Positions 25,032-32,848 of a stretch of 64,000 nucleotides of DNA are shown here, piece after piece. A program made the position numbers and the translations under genes. Position 1 is the first letter of the stretch; every line of letters begins with the position of its first letter. Below the pieces are notes generated by a model. It made no database searches and had not been told where the DNA came from. It was given only the letters and a program-made list of their open reading frames with translations. The DNA comes from Ralstonia sp. UBA689 (GTDB lineage: Bacteria; Pseudomonadota; Gammaproteobacteria; Burkholderiales; Burkholderiaceae), in NCBI RefSeq assembly GCF_002298975.1, contig NZ_DBMV01000033.1, forward strand, positions 231,269 to 295,268. Reading direction: 5' to 3'.

Positions 25032-25502
25032 TTAGGCAGCGGCGCTGTACGGCGCCTTCAACGGCACCGGGTTGCGCAGGCTCACGTTCAGCAGGTTCCA
25101 ACTGTTGATGGTGACGATCACGAAGCTCAGCTCGGCGATCTCTTCATCGCTGAAGTGCGCACGCAGCTTGGCGAATTCCTCATCGCCGGTATCGCTGTGC
25201 GGCGTGTTGGTGACCAGCTCGGCCCATCGCAGCGCGGCGCGTTCGCGCTCGGTAAAGAACGGCGCCTCGCGCCAGCCGGCCACGGCGTTCAGGTGGCGCG
25301 GGTCTTCGCCCATCTTGATGAGGTCGCTCCAGTGCATGTCGATGCAGAAGGCGCAACCGTTGATCTGCGACACGCGCAGCAGAACGAGATCGACCAACTT
25401 GGCGCCCAGCAGGTCGCGGCGCAGGCCGTTCGACAGGTTCAGCAGGTTGTTGAAGGCCTTCGGGGCGGCTTGGTAGTAGGCAATGCGAGGGGCTTGCGAC
25501 AT
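25032..25502 (-). CDS. Carboxymuconolactone decarboxylase-family protein, ECF41 target
   Basis: 156 residues of the AhpD/CMD fold with the redox motif CAFCIDMH near residues 50-57 (Cys-x-x-Cys-x3-His), suggesting peroxidase or thiol-redox activity. RBS AAGGAG. Genes of this family are the characteristic partners of ECF41 sigma factors; the sigma gene lies 130 bases upstream on the same strand. An ECF41-type promoter at 25578-25604 drives it separately. The physiological substrate is unknown. Confidence 0.9.
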   Translation of the reverse strand: MSQAPRIAYYQAAPKAFNNLLNLSNGLRRDLLGAKLVDLVLLRVSQINGCAFCIDMHWSDLIKMGEDPRHLNAVAGWREAPFFTERERAALRWAELVTNTPHSDTGDEEFAKLRAHFSDEEIAELSFVIVTINSWNLLNVSLRNPVPLKAPYSAAA

Positions 25503-25577
25503 GAGAGGCTCCTTGAGGTTGGATTGGATACCTGGAGCGGTCGCTGTCTTCTCTCTGGCGTCGCTCCATACCCTAAA

Positions 25578-25604
25578 GACGCCTCACTCGGCCGGGTTGT
25601 GACA
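25578..25604 (-). promoter_or_regulatory. ECF41-type promoter of the CMD-family gene
   Basis: On the minus strand, TGTCACA (-35, at 25604-25598) and CGTC (-10, at 25581-25578) are separated by exactly 16 bases, matching the published ECF41 consensus. The start codon lies ~75 bases downstream of the -10. An identical arrangement precedes the sigma gene. Confidence 0.85.
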
Positions 25605-25632
25605 GGTCCGGCCGAAATGCTTTGTTTTTCTC

Positions 25633-26520
25633 TCAGGCCGTGATGTGCGCCAGCTTGTCCGGGTTGCGCACCACGTAGATGGCGACGATGCGGCCGTTCT
25701 CGATGACGAACGACTGCGCCGATTCCAGCTTGTCGTCCACGTAGCGCAGCAGGCCCGGCTCGCCGTTGACCAGGGCGTGCTGATAGCGGACGTTGCCCAT
25801 GGCCTGGACCAGTTCGCAGTAGATCTTGGTGATCTGGTTGGCGTCCTGGATGATGCGCGTGAACGATGGCACCTTGCCGCCCCCGTCGCCCACCAGATGT
25901 GCATCGTCGGCCAGCAGCGCGCGGATGGCCTCGCGCTGGCCGGTGCGGGAGGCTTCGGCAAAGCGTTCGAGCAGGTCGCGATGCGCATCTGCGGAGACAT
26001 CAAAACGCGGGCGCTCCTGCTGCACACGGTCAGATGCGCGGTGCACCATCTGCCGGCATGCGGCCTCGGTCTTGCCCAGCAGCGCGGCAATCTCCGAATA
26101 ATCCTGGTCGAACACCTGGCGCATCAGGAAGGCCGCGCGCTCTTCGGGCGAGAGGCGTTCCAGCACCCACAGCAGTGCCATCGACAGGTCGCCTGCCAGT
26201 TCCACGGCTGACTCGGGTGTGGGGGTGCTGGACTCCACCTCCACCAGCGGCTCGGGCAGCCACCAGCCTACGTAGGCTTCGCGCTCGGTCTTGGCAGCGC
26301 GCAGACGGTCGATCGACAGGCGAGTGACGACGGTCACGAGCCAGGCCTCGGCCGATTGCAGGGCAGATTGATCGGTCTGGTGCCAGCGCATCCAGGCGTC
26401 CTGCAGCACGTCTTCGGCATCGGCGCGGGTGCCGAGCATGCGATAGGCAATGGCAAACAGGCGGGGCCGGGCGGCGCTGAAAGCCGTGTCTTGGCTGTCG
26501 GTACGGGTGGAGGTTGTCAT
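25633..26520 (-). CDS. ECF41 (SigJ-like) RNA polymerase sigma factor with fused SnoaL-like domain
   Basis: 295 residues. Sigma2 (ARPRLFAIAYRMLGTRADAEDVLQDAWMRW, residues ~17-90) and sigma4 (RLSPEERAAFLMRQVFDQDYSEIAALLGKTEAACRQMVHRA, ~125-170) are joined by a linker with WLPEP. A ~120-residue NTF2/SnoaL-like domain carrying DGGGK and NGEPGLL follows. These motifs are diagnostic of group ECF41, where the fused domain replaces a separate anti-sigma factor and modulates activity. Promoter elements of the ECF41 type precede both this gene and the CMD-family gene, implying autoregulation plus control of its partner. Confidence 0.94.
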   Translation of the reverse strand: MTTSTRTDSQDTAFSAARPRLFAIAYRMLGTRADAEDVLQDAWMRWHQTDQSALQSAEAWLVTVVTRLSIDRLRAAKTEREAYVGWWLPEPLVEVESSTPTPESAVELAGDLSMALLWVLERLSPEERAAFLMRQVFDQDYSEIAALLGKTEAACRQMVHRASDRVQQERPRFDVSADAHRDLLERFAEASRTGQREAIRALLADDAHLVGDGGGKVPSFTRIIQDANQITKIYCELVQAMGNVRYQHALVNGEPGLLRYVDDKLESAQSFVIENGRIVAIYVVRNPDKLAHITA

Positions 26521-26544
26521 GGCGTCATGTGTCGTCCAGGGAAG

Positions 26545-27051
26545 CTACTCCCTAGACGGGCGGGCACGGGCGGTTGTGACAGGGCTTGATGTTATGCCGT
26601 TACCCGGTATCCGGGCTGCCCGAATCGTCACCGGCTTCGCCACCGGGCTGGACAGCACCAGTGAGGTCGTGACCGAGCCATGTACGGCCAGGCTATCGAC
26701 CACACGCTCCAGATCGCCCGGCTCGGCAATTGCGCAGCGCACGATGAAGCAGTGTTGCCCGGTCACGCGGCTGGCTTCCAGCACCTCGGGCATGTCTTCA
26801 AACAGCTTGAGATATTTGCGGATGTGCGCGTGCGTGGTCTCGATGTGGATGTAAGCCTGCAGCCCGATGCCGACGCGGCGCAGGTTCACGCGCGCGCCGT
26901 AGCCTTCGATCACGCCGGCGTCTTCCAGCTTGCGCACGCGCTCGCTCATGGCCGGCTGCGACAGGCCGATGCGCTTGCCGAGCGCCGCCAGGCTCTGGCG
27001 GGCATCGGTCTGCAGGGCTTCGAGGATCAGCCAGTCTTTCTTGTCGAGGGG
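26545..27051 (-). CDS. Lrp/AsnC-family transcriptional regulator
   Basis: 168 residues from ATG 27051 (MPLDKKDWLILEALQTDARQSLAALGKRIGLSQPAMSERVRKLEDAGVI, the AsnC-type HTH), then a RAM ligand/oligomerisation domain (~65-140). The final ~25 residues (AARIPGNGITSSPVTTARARPSRE) go beyond the usual family end. They are encoded by the same bases that form the ECF41 promoter of the next gene, so the reading frame and the promoter constrain each other. Effector unknown, probably an amino acid. Confidence 0.9.
   Translation of the reverse strand, partial: PLDKKDWLILEALQTDARQSLAALGKRIGLSQPAMSERVRKLEDAGVIEGYGARVNLRRVGIGLQAYIHIETTHAHIRKYLKLFEDMPEVLEASRVTGQHCFIVRCAIAEPGDLERVVDSLAVHGSVTTSLVLSSPVAKPVTIRAARIPGNGITSSPVTTARARPSRE
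26555..26581 (-). promoter_or_regulatory. ECF41-type autoregulatory promoter of the sigma gene
   Basis: Minus strand TGTCACA (26581-26575), 16-base spacer, CGTC (26558-26555): the same elements and spacing as at 25578-25604. It lies inside the last codons of the upstream Lrp-type gene and ~35 bases before the sigma start codon. Confidence 0.85.
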
Positions 27052-27205
27052 CATGGCGGGGCGGGCTCGGATGGCGGGAGGATGTGACCGATGATTCATC
27101 GGTCGAAAGCCCTGATTTTGGATGGAAACGACTTAGACGCGCCAGCGTGGCTGCTTATCATGGGTATCCCGTTACCGAAGCTGGCCACGTTGCCCAGGAG
27201 CCCCC

Positions 27206-27820
27206 ATGAAGCTGATCGGCATGCTTGATTCACCCTATGTCCGCCGTACCGCCATTTCGCTCAAGCTGCTCGGCCTGCCGTTCGAGCATGCGTCGGTGTC
27301 GGTCTTCCGGCATTTCGACCAGTTTCGTGAGATCAATCCGGTGGTGAAGGCGCCCACGCTGGTGTGCGACGACGGCACGTTGCTGATCGATTCCACGCTC
27401 ATCATCGACTATGCAGAGGCCGTGACCGGGCGCAGCCTGATGCCGGCAGCGTTGCCCGCGCGCCAGCAGGCGCTGCGTGTGATCGGCCTGGCGCTGGCTG
27501 CGTGCGAGAAGGCGGTGCAGATCGTCTATGAGCACAACCTGCGCCCGACCGAGAAGGTGCATGCGCCGTGGGTCGACCGCGTGCAGAGCCAACTGCTGGC
27601 GGCAGTCGACGCGCTGGAAGCCGAGTTGAAGGCGGCGCCGTTGCCTGCCGATGCCAGCGCGCTCACGCAGGCGGGCGTGACCACCGCCGTGGCCTGGGGC
27701 TTCATCCAGTTGATGGTGCCGGACCGCGTACCGGCAGCGGATTACCCGGGCCTGGTGGCGTTTTCGGCGGCGGCGGAGCAGCTTGCTGCATTCCGCGAGT
27801 GGCCGATCGATGCGGCTTGA
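27206..27820 (+). CDS. Glutathione S-transferase family protein
   Basis: 204 residues: an N-terminal thioredoxin-like domain (MKLIGMLDSPYVRRTAISLK, cis-Pro segment VVKAPTLVCDDG, then LLIDSTLIIDYAE) and an all-helical C-terminal domain. It is likely a detoxification or dehalogenase-like GST in the cytoplasm. RBS AGGAG. It is divergent from the Lrp-type regulator, with 154 bases between, so regulation by it is possible. Confidence 0.9.
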   Translation: MKLIGMLDSPYVRRTAISLKLLGLPFEHASVSVFRHFDQFREINPVVKAPTLVCDDGTLLIDSTLIIDYAEAVTGRSLMPAALPARQQALRVIGLALAACEKAVQIVYEHNLRPTEKVHAPWVDRVQSQLLAAVDALEAELKAAPLPADASALTQAGVTTAVAWGFIQLMVPDRVPAADYPGLVAFSAAAEQLAAFREWPIDAA

Positions 27821-27829
27821 TGGGCCTGT

Positions 27830-28963
27830 TCAGGCCGCCTGCGGTTCGATCGCGGCCTGACGGTACAGCCCGCTTACCAGATCCGATTCGGTGATGATGC
27901 CCGTCAGCCGGCCGTCGGCATCGATCACCGGAATATGGTGGTGGCCCGCGTGCGCAAACAGCGGCACGAGTTCGGACATGGGCGCATCTGCCCGGATGGT
28001 CTGCACGTGCGTCTTCATGTGGTCGGCCACGCGCGGCGGCGTGAGGGCGCCGATGCTGAACCAGTGGCGCAGCGTCTGGCGCAGGTCGCGCGGGGTTTGG
28101 CCCAGCAAGTCTGCGCGGGTGACGATGCCGGTGACGCGGCGCCGCTCATCGATGACCGGCAGCACCTTGATGCCGTGCTGCCGCAGCAATTGCAGCGCGC
28201 GCGGGATCGACGTGCCGGGCGCGGCGGCTATTACCGGCTGCGACATGATGTCGGCGCAGGTCAGTGCCTGGAAGGTGCGGGTGTAGGCCTGCAGTTGCAT
28301 CTCGCGCAGCACGGCTTCGATGTCTTCGGGGTCGATGTCGAGCAGTTCGCTCTGGTGGCGCAGCGCGGCAACGATGTCGGCGCGTGTGAAGCCGGCGGCG
28401 GGCGGGCGTTCTGCAGCGGGCAGACGCTGCGCGTGCGGATACCGGTGGCCCGTGATCGCGTGGTACACCAGCGCGCCCACCAGCAGCAGCGCCGACTGGA
28501 TCAGGATCGGCTCGGCCACGAAGCGATACCCCAGCGCATGCACGGCCGGCCCGCCGATCACCGCCGTAAGCGCCACCGCGCCCGAGGGCGGATGTACGCA
28601 GCGCAGCGCAAACATGCCGGCAATCGCAATCGACACGGCCAGCGCCGAGGCCACCACCGGATCGCTCACCAGTAGCGCGCAAGTGACGCCCACGGTGGCT
28701 GCCACCAGGTTGCCGCCGATGATCGACCACGGTTGCGCCAGCGGGCTGGCCGGTACCGCAAACAGCAGCACGGCCGAGGCGCCCATCGGTGCCACCAGCA
28801 AAGGGATCAGCGTGGCGGCGCCCGGCACCAGCTTCATCATCGTGCCGGTAAAAAGGATGCCGACGAGCGCGCCGACGGCCGAGCGCGCGCGCTCGCGCCA
28901 GCGCACCGTAACAGGCGCGGGAATAAAGCTGGCAAGCCAGCGCTGGAGGGCGGGGCGGGGCAC
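27830..28963 (-). CDS. HPP-family integral membrane protein with two CBS domains
   Basis: 377 residues starting at GTG. The first ~185 form four to five membrane helices of the HPP family, including the name-giving CVHPPSGAVALTAVIGG. The last ~130 are paired CBS domains (TCADIMSQPVIAAAPGTSIPRALQLLRQHGIKVLPVIDERRRVTGIVTRADLLG and VADHMKTHVQTIRADAPMSELVPLF...). HPP proteins have been linked to nitrite transport in plants and cyanobacteria; CBS pairs bind adenosine nucleotides and would regulate the channel. The transported substrate here is unknown. Confidence 0.9.
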   Translation of the reverse strand: MPRPALQRWLASFIPAPVTVRWRERARSAVGALVGILFTGTMMKLVPGAATLIPLLVAPMGASAVLLFAVPASPLAQPWSIIGGNLVAATVGVTCALLVSDPVVASALAVSIAIAGMFALRCVHPPSGAVALTAVIGGPAVHALGYRFVAEPILIQSALLLVGALVYHAITGHRYPHAQRLPAAERPPAAGFTRADIVAALRHQSELLDIDPEDIEAVLREMQLQAYTRTFQALTCADIMSQPVIAAAPGTSIPRALQLLRQHGIKVLPVIDERRRVTGIVTRADLLGQTPRDLRQTLRHWFSIGALTPPRVADHMKTHVQTIRADAPMSELVPLFAHAGHHHIPVIDADGRLTGIITESDLVSGLYRQAAIEPQAA

Positions 28964-29093
28964 GAGGAAGCTTGGGGCGACGGCGATCGCCCGAAGCAGG
29001 CTTCACCTTGATTGGAATGGCGCCCGGGTGGTCCCGGGCTGGGGCGCGGATTTTATCATGTTGTGACAGAAAGGCCGGAGGGCAGCAGGAAGC

Positions 29094-30356
29094 CTACAGG
29101 GGCTGCGGACGGGCGCTTGCGATGCCGCCCGTTCGGCGTGCCGCCGACAGGAAGCACAGCAGCGAGCTGATGGCCATGCCGTCCGTCATCAGCAGCACGG
29201 AGCGCAGCGGTGCGTGCATGCCGGCCGCCAACAGCCAGTCGCTCAGAGTGCCCACGGCCAGGTTGCCCAGCGCAATGGCAAACACGTTGATCAACAGCAT
29301 GCTGACGCCCGAGATGGTCGAGCGCATCTGCTCGGGCACCTGCTGCATGATCAGCGTGTTGGCCGGGCCATACAGCGCCAGCGGCAGGAAGAAGCCCGCG
29401 CACATGCCTGCGTAGAACAGCACCGAGCCGGGTGCGGCAAAGCGGTACGCAATCATCAGCGGCGCGCAGAGTGCGGCAAGCAGGGCCATGAACGCCGCAT
29501 GGCCGCCGGGCAAGCGTTGGGCGTAACGGTCGCCGATGATGCCGCCGGCCACCGAGCCCAGCGTGCCGAACACGATCTGCAGGACGCCGATGGTGCGGGC
29601 GATGCCGGCAGCGTCGAGGCCGCGTTCGCGCACCAGCCACAACTGCGTGAACGCCAGCCCGGCAAACACCATGTGGGCCAGCACGATACCGGCCATGACC
29701 AGGCACAGCATCGGGTTGGCCCGCAGCACGCCCATCACCGCGCGCAACTGCGCCAGAAAGGGCATGCCGGCTGCGGTGGTTTTGCCGGGCGCGCGGGTCT
29801 CCTTCAGGCAGCCCACCAGCACCGCCATCACCGTGCCGGCCACGCCCAGCGTGTAAAAAGTATCGCGCCAGCCGTGCGTGGCGCCGAACGTGCCGGAGAG
29901 CAGGAAGCTCAGGCCCACCCCCAGCGGGATGCCCATGAAGAACAGCCCCAGGGCCGTGCCGCGGCGTTTCTCGTCAAACAGTTCGGCCAGCAGGGCGACG
30001 GCCGCCGGCACCAGCGCGGCTTCGCCGCTGGCCACCAGGAAGCGCGCGGCCACAAGCTCGGTAAAGTTGTGCGCCATCCCAGAGGCGGCGGTGCACACAC
30101 TCCAGATCAGCAGGCCGGCCGCAATGACGCGCGTGCGGCTGAACCGGTCGGCCAGCGTGCCCATCACTACGGCCATGAACCCGAAGCTGAACACCCAGAC
30201 CGCGCCCACCAGGAAGCCGTACTGCGCGTTGGTAAGCGCCAGATCCGCCGTCATCTGAGGAGAGAAGCCCAGCAGGATGTTGCGGTCGATGTGCGCGAGG
30301 ATGTGGATCAGCAGCAGTGTTGCCAGCACTGCGCGCGGGTGGGTCTTCCAGGCCAT
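29094..30356 (-). CDS. MFS transporter, last gene of the BKACE operon
   Basis: 420 residues with 12 predicted membrane helices. The loop 2-3 MFS signature is in GTLADRFSRTRV, an acidic/aromatic HIDRNI lies in helix 1, and GWRDTFYTLGVAG is in the middle. RBS GGAGACAC. It follows the SDR gene by 42 bases and probably imports the substrate degraded by the CMD-BKACE-SDR enzymes. Substrate unknown; the helix 1 pattern suggests uptake of an organic acid. Confidence 0.88.
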   Translation of the reverse strand: MAWKTHPRAVLATLLLIHILAHIDRNILLGFSPQMTADLALTNAQYGFLVGAVWVFSFGFMAVVMGTLADRFSRTRVIAAGLLIWSVCTAASGMAHNFTELVAARFLVASGEAALVPAAVALLAELFDEKRRGTALGLFFMGIPLGVGLSFLLSGTFGATHGWRDTFYTLGVAGTVMAVLVGCLKETRAPGKTTAAGMPFLAQLRAVMGVLRANPMLCLVMAGIVLAHMVFAGLAFTQLWLVRERGLDAAGIARTIGVLQIVFGTLGSVAGGIIGDRYAQRLPGGHAAFMALLAALCAPLMIAYRFAAPGSVLFYAGMCAGFFLPLALYGPANTLIMQQVPEQMRSTISGVSMLLINVFAIALGNLAVGTLSDWLLAAGMHAPLRSVLLMTDGMAISSLLCFLSAARRTGGIASARPQPL

Positions 30357-30398
30357 GTCGTGTGTCTCCGTGCGTCTAGTGCGTTCGTATTGCGAGGC

Positions 30399-31220
30399 TT
30401 AGAACATCCCGCCATTCGGGCTGATGATCTGGCCCGCAAGGTAGTGCCCGTCGGCGGCCAGGTAGACCGCGAGCGAGGCGTATTCCTCCGGCGTGCCGAG
30501 CCGCCCCAGCGGAATCATCTGGAAGAGCTGGTTGCGGCGGTCTTCGCCCATCTGCGCGAGGTATTGCGTGAACAGTTCGGTCTGCACGCCGCCGGGCGCG
30601 ATGGCGTTGACGAAGATGTTGGCGCCAGCCACTTCTGCTGCCACCGCGCGGGTGAAGGCCACCACCGCCCCCTTGGTGGCCGAGTAGTGCGGGCTGTGCG
30701 CGCTGTAGGCCGAGAGGCCGGCAATCGACGCCACGTTGATGATCTTGCCCGCGCGCCGCGCCTCCATGCGCTTGAGCGCTTCACGCGTGCAGTAGAAGAC
30801 GCCGTGCACGTTCACATCCCAGAAGCGGTGCCAGTCCTGGTCGGTCATGCTGCTGGTGAAGCCCAGCGAGTGGCGCGGCTGCGGCGTGGTCAGGTAGGCG
30901 TAGTGCTGCTGGCGGCGCTGCTCGTCGATCGGCTGGCTGGGGATGATCGCCGCGTTGTTGACCAGGATGTCCACCGTGCCGAACGCGTGGTCGACCTGCT
31001 CGAACAAGCCGGCCACGGCCCGGCTGTCGCTCACGTCGCAGGGCAGCGCGAGGCACGCCGGCCCGCGCTGCGCGACCTCGGCCCGAGCGGCCTCCAGCCC
31101 GGCCGGCTGGATGTCGCACAGCACCACGCGCGCACCGGCGTCGGCATAGGCCAGGGCAATCGCCTTGCCCAGGCCGCCGGCCGCGCCCGTGACCACGGCC
31201 ACCTTGTCGTCGAGTCGCAT
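30399..31220 (-). CDS. Short-chain dehydrogenase/reductase of the BKACE operon
   Basis: 273 residues from ATG 31220 with GGAGACC upstream; the longer open frame is discarded because MRLDDKVAVVTGAAGGLGKAIA is the standard SDR start. It has the NAD(P)-binding TGAAGGLG, NNAA, catalytic Ser in INVASIAG and YSATK. A ~25-residue insertion (QQHYAYLTTPQPRHSLGFTS) is unusual. Within the operon it likely oxidises a beta-hydroxy acid to the beta-keto acid cleaved by BKACE. Confidence 0.9.
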   Translation of the reverse strand: MRLDDKVAVVTGAAGGLGKAIALAYADAGARVVLCDIQPAGLEAARAEVAQRGPACLALPCDVSDSRAVAGLFEQVDHAFGTVDILVNNAAIIPSQPIDEQRRQQHYAYLTTPQPRHSLGFTSSMTDQDWHRFWDVNVHGVFYCTREALKRMEARRAGKIINVASIAGLSAYSAHSPHYSATKGAVVAFTRAVAAEVAGANIFVNAIAPGGVQTELFTQYLAQMGEDRRNQLFQMIPLGRLGTPEEYASLAVYLAADGHYLAGQIISPNGGMF

Positions 31221-31236
31221 CGCGTGGTCTCCCCGC

Positions 31237-32286
31237 TCAGGCAGCGGCGCGATAGCGCTCGGCATCCTGCCGGCGGTTGGGCGCCATGCCCAGCCTGGCG
31301 AGCGTGTCTTCGGTGCTCGTCCAGTGCTCGCCGATGCGGTAGATGCGCTTGGCCTCGGCACCGCTGGCAATGTCGCGGTTCAGCTCACGCGCGATGCGCA
31401 CCATCTTCTCGACCTGCTGCACCGAGGTGGCACGCTTGCCGTCCGGCCCGAACAGCGTGTCTTCGATGCCTACGCGCACGTGCAGGCCCATGGCGATCGC
31501 CATGGTGTTCAGCGGCACGACGTTGCGGTTGAGCGTTTCAATGGTGAGCACCGCGCCATCGGGTGTGCGGCGTGCGAACTCGATCATGTCGGCCGGGTGC
31601 AGGCCCGCGGCACCGCCGCCGATGGCCACGTAGTTGAGCACCAGCGGCCCGGTGTATGCGCCGCGGCGGATCAGCCGTTCCACGGTTTCGAGCTGCGTCA
31701 GATTGCCCAGCATGAAGTGCGGCTGGATACCGTGCGCGACCAGGCGGCGCAGGTGCTCCACGTGCCACGACGGGTTGGACGGCACGATCATGTCGCGGTA
31801 GGCCGCCTGCAACGCGGGGTTGGTGAGCGAGGTGCCGGCCACGTCGGCCTCGGTCATCAACTCCATCACGTTCATCTGGCTGGTGTTGATGGCGATCGTG
31901 ACCTGGTCCGGCGCGGGCGTGAGCTCGGCCAGCATGTGGCGCGTGTCGTCATTGAGCCACTTGGCGGATTGCGTTTCGTCTTCGGGCGCAAACGAGATCG
32001 AGCCGCCCACTTGCAGGATCATCTGCGGCACGGCCTCGCGCAGGCGGGCCAGCATTTCGTTGAACTTGGTCAGCCGCTTGCTGCCCTTGCCGTCGTCTTC
32101 GCGCACGTGCACGTGCAGCACGGTGGCGCCGGCGTTCCAGCAATCCACGGCCTTCTGCACCTGCTCGTCCATGGTGACGGGAATGTCGTCGGAATCGGCC
32201 GGCAGCCATTGCGGGCCGTACGGCGCGACCTGGATGATCAGCTTCTCTTGGTGTTCGGGCAGCAGGGAGTCGTCAAAGAAGTGCAT
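31237..32286 (-). CDS. Beta-keto acid cleavage enzyme (BKACE)
   Basis: 349 residues of the BKACE (3-keto-5-aminohexanoate cleavage, DUF849) family, Zn-dependent enzymes that split a beta-keto acid with acetyl-CoA to give acetoacetate and a new acyl-CoA. The TIM-barrel start is LIIQVAPYGPQWLP; metal ligands lie in LHVHVRE, and GNLTQLETVERLI and HVRVGIEDTLFGPDG are conserved. RBS GGAGACACCCC. It lies 16 bases before the SDR. Specificity pocket residues cannot be interpreted without alignment, so the substrate is open. Confidence 0.92.
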   Translation of the reverse strand: MHFFDDSLLPEHQEKLIIQVAPYGPQWLPADSDDIPVTMDEQVQKAVDCWNAGATVLHVHVREDDGKGSKRLTKFNEMLARLREAVPQMILQVGGSISFAPEDETQSAKWLNDDTRHMLAELTPAPDQVTIAINTSQMNVMELMTEADVAGTSLTNPALQAAYRDMIVPSNPSWHVEHLRRLVAHGIQPHFMLGNLTQLETVERLIRRGAYTGPLVLNYVAIGGGAAGLHPADMIEFARRTPDGAVLTIETLNRNVVPLNTMAIAMGLHVRVGIEDTLFGPDGKRATSVQQVEKMVRIARELNRDIASGAEAKRIYRIGEHWTSTEDTLARLGMAPNRRQDAERYRAAA

Positions 32287-32343
32287 GGGGTGTCTCCAGT
32301 GAAAATGTGCGACGCGTGATGTGTTTGTGATGTGGTGCGATGT

Positions 32344-32736
32344 TCAGGCGGCTGCTTGTTCGCGCGCGGCCAGCTCTTCGAGCAGGATGGGCGCGCCCAC
32401 GCTCATGCTGTGGATGCCGAGCACCGACACGCATTGCAGGACGGCAGTGATCTGCGCCTGGGTGGCGCCCAGTTCCAGCGCCCTGCGGATATGCCGCCGC
32501 ACGCCGGGCGCATACAGGTGCGTGCATGAAGCATCCACCGCGATGGCAATGAACTCCAGCGTGAGCGGATCGAGATGCTTGTGCGGCATGACGCCCATTG
32601 CCATGAAGCGCTCGGTCCAGAGCGGGTCGAGCTCGGCAAACGGATCCCAGTTGGGGTTCCATTGGCCGCTGGCGCGCAGCGTGTCGGAAACCGGGGTCGC
32701 GCTGCGGTCGGCGGTGGCAAGGTCGGGTGTGGTCAT
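32344..32736 (-). CDS. Carboxymuconolactone decarboxylase-family protein heading the BKACE operon
   Basis: 130 residues: PLTLEFIAIAVDASCTHLYAPGVRRHIRRALELGATQAQITAVLQCVSVLGIHS is the CMD-fold core. Only one cysteine (CTHLY) stands where redox members have CxxC, so a decarboxylase or lactonase-like role is more likely than peroxidase. First gene of CMD-BKACE-SDR-MFS, RBS AAAGGA. Its promoter faces a divergent AraC-family gene and two operator-like direct repeats. Confidence 0.85.
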   Translation of the reverse strand: MTTPDLATADRSATPVSDTLRASGQWNPNWDPFAELDPLWTERFMAMGVMPHKHLDPLTLEFIAIAVDASCTHLYAPGVRRHIRRALELGATQAQITAVLQCVSVLGIHSMSVGAPILLEELAAREQAAA

Positions 32737-32798
32737 GGGGGCGGTCCTTTCAATGGCGATGTGGCCCCAGTGTAGGTAGACGTGTCACCCGGCCCTTG

Positions 32799-32832
32799 AC
32801 ATTCGGGGACATCGACTTAACATCTGGGGACA
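32799..32832. promoter_or_regulatory. Direct-repeat operator between the BKACE operon and its AraC regulator
   Basis: ACATTCGGGGACA (32799-32811) and ACATCTGGGGACA (32820-32832) differ at two positions and start exactly 21 bases apart, two helical turns. This is the spacing typical of paired AraC-family half-sites. The second copy ends 17 bases before the regulator start. Confidence 0.75.
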
Positions 32833-32848
32833 CTCCGGGAAGACCCCG

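Noticed and set aside
29214..31532. A 772-codon open frame on the plus strand
   Set aside because: It runs antisense to the MFS and SDR genes and part of BKACE, is dominated by His/Arg/Gln/Ala, and has no domain; a GC-rich shadow.
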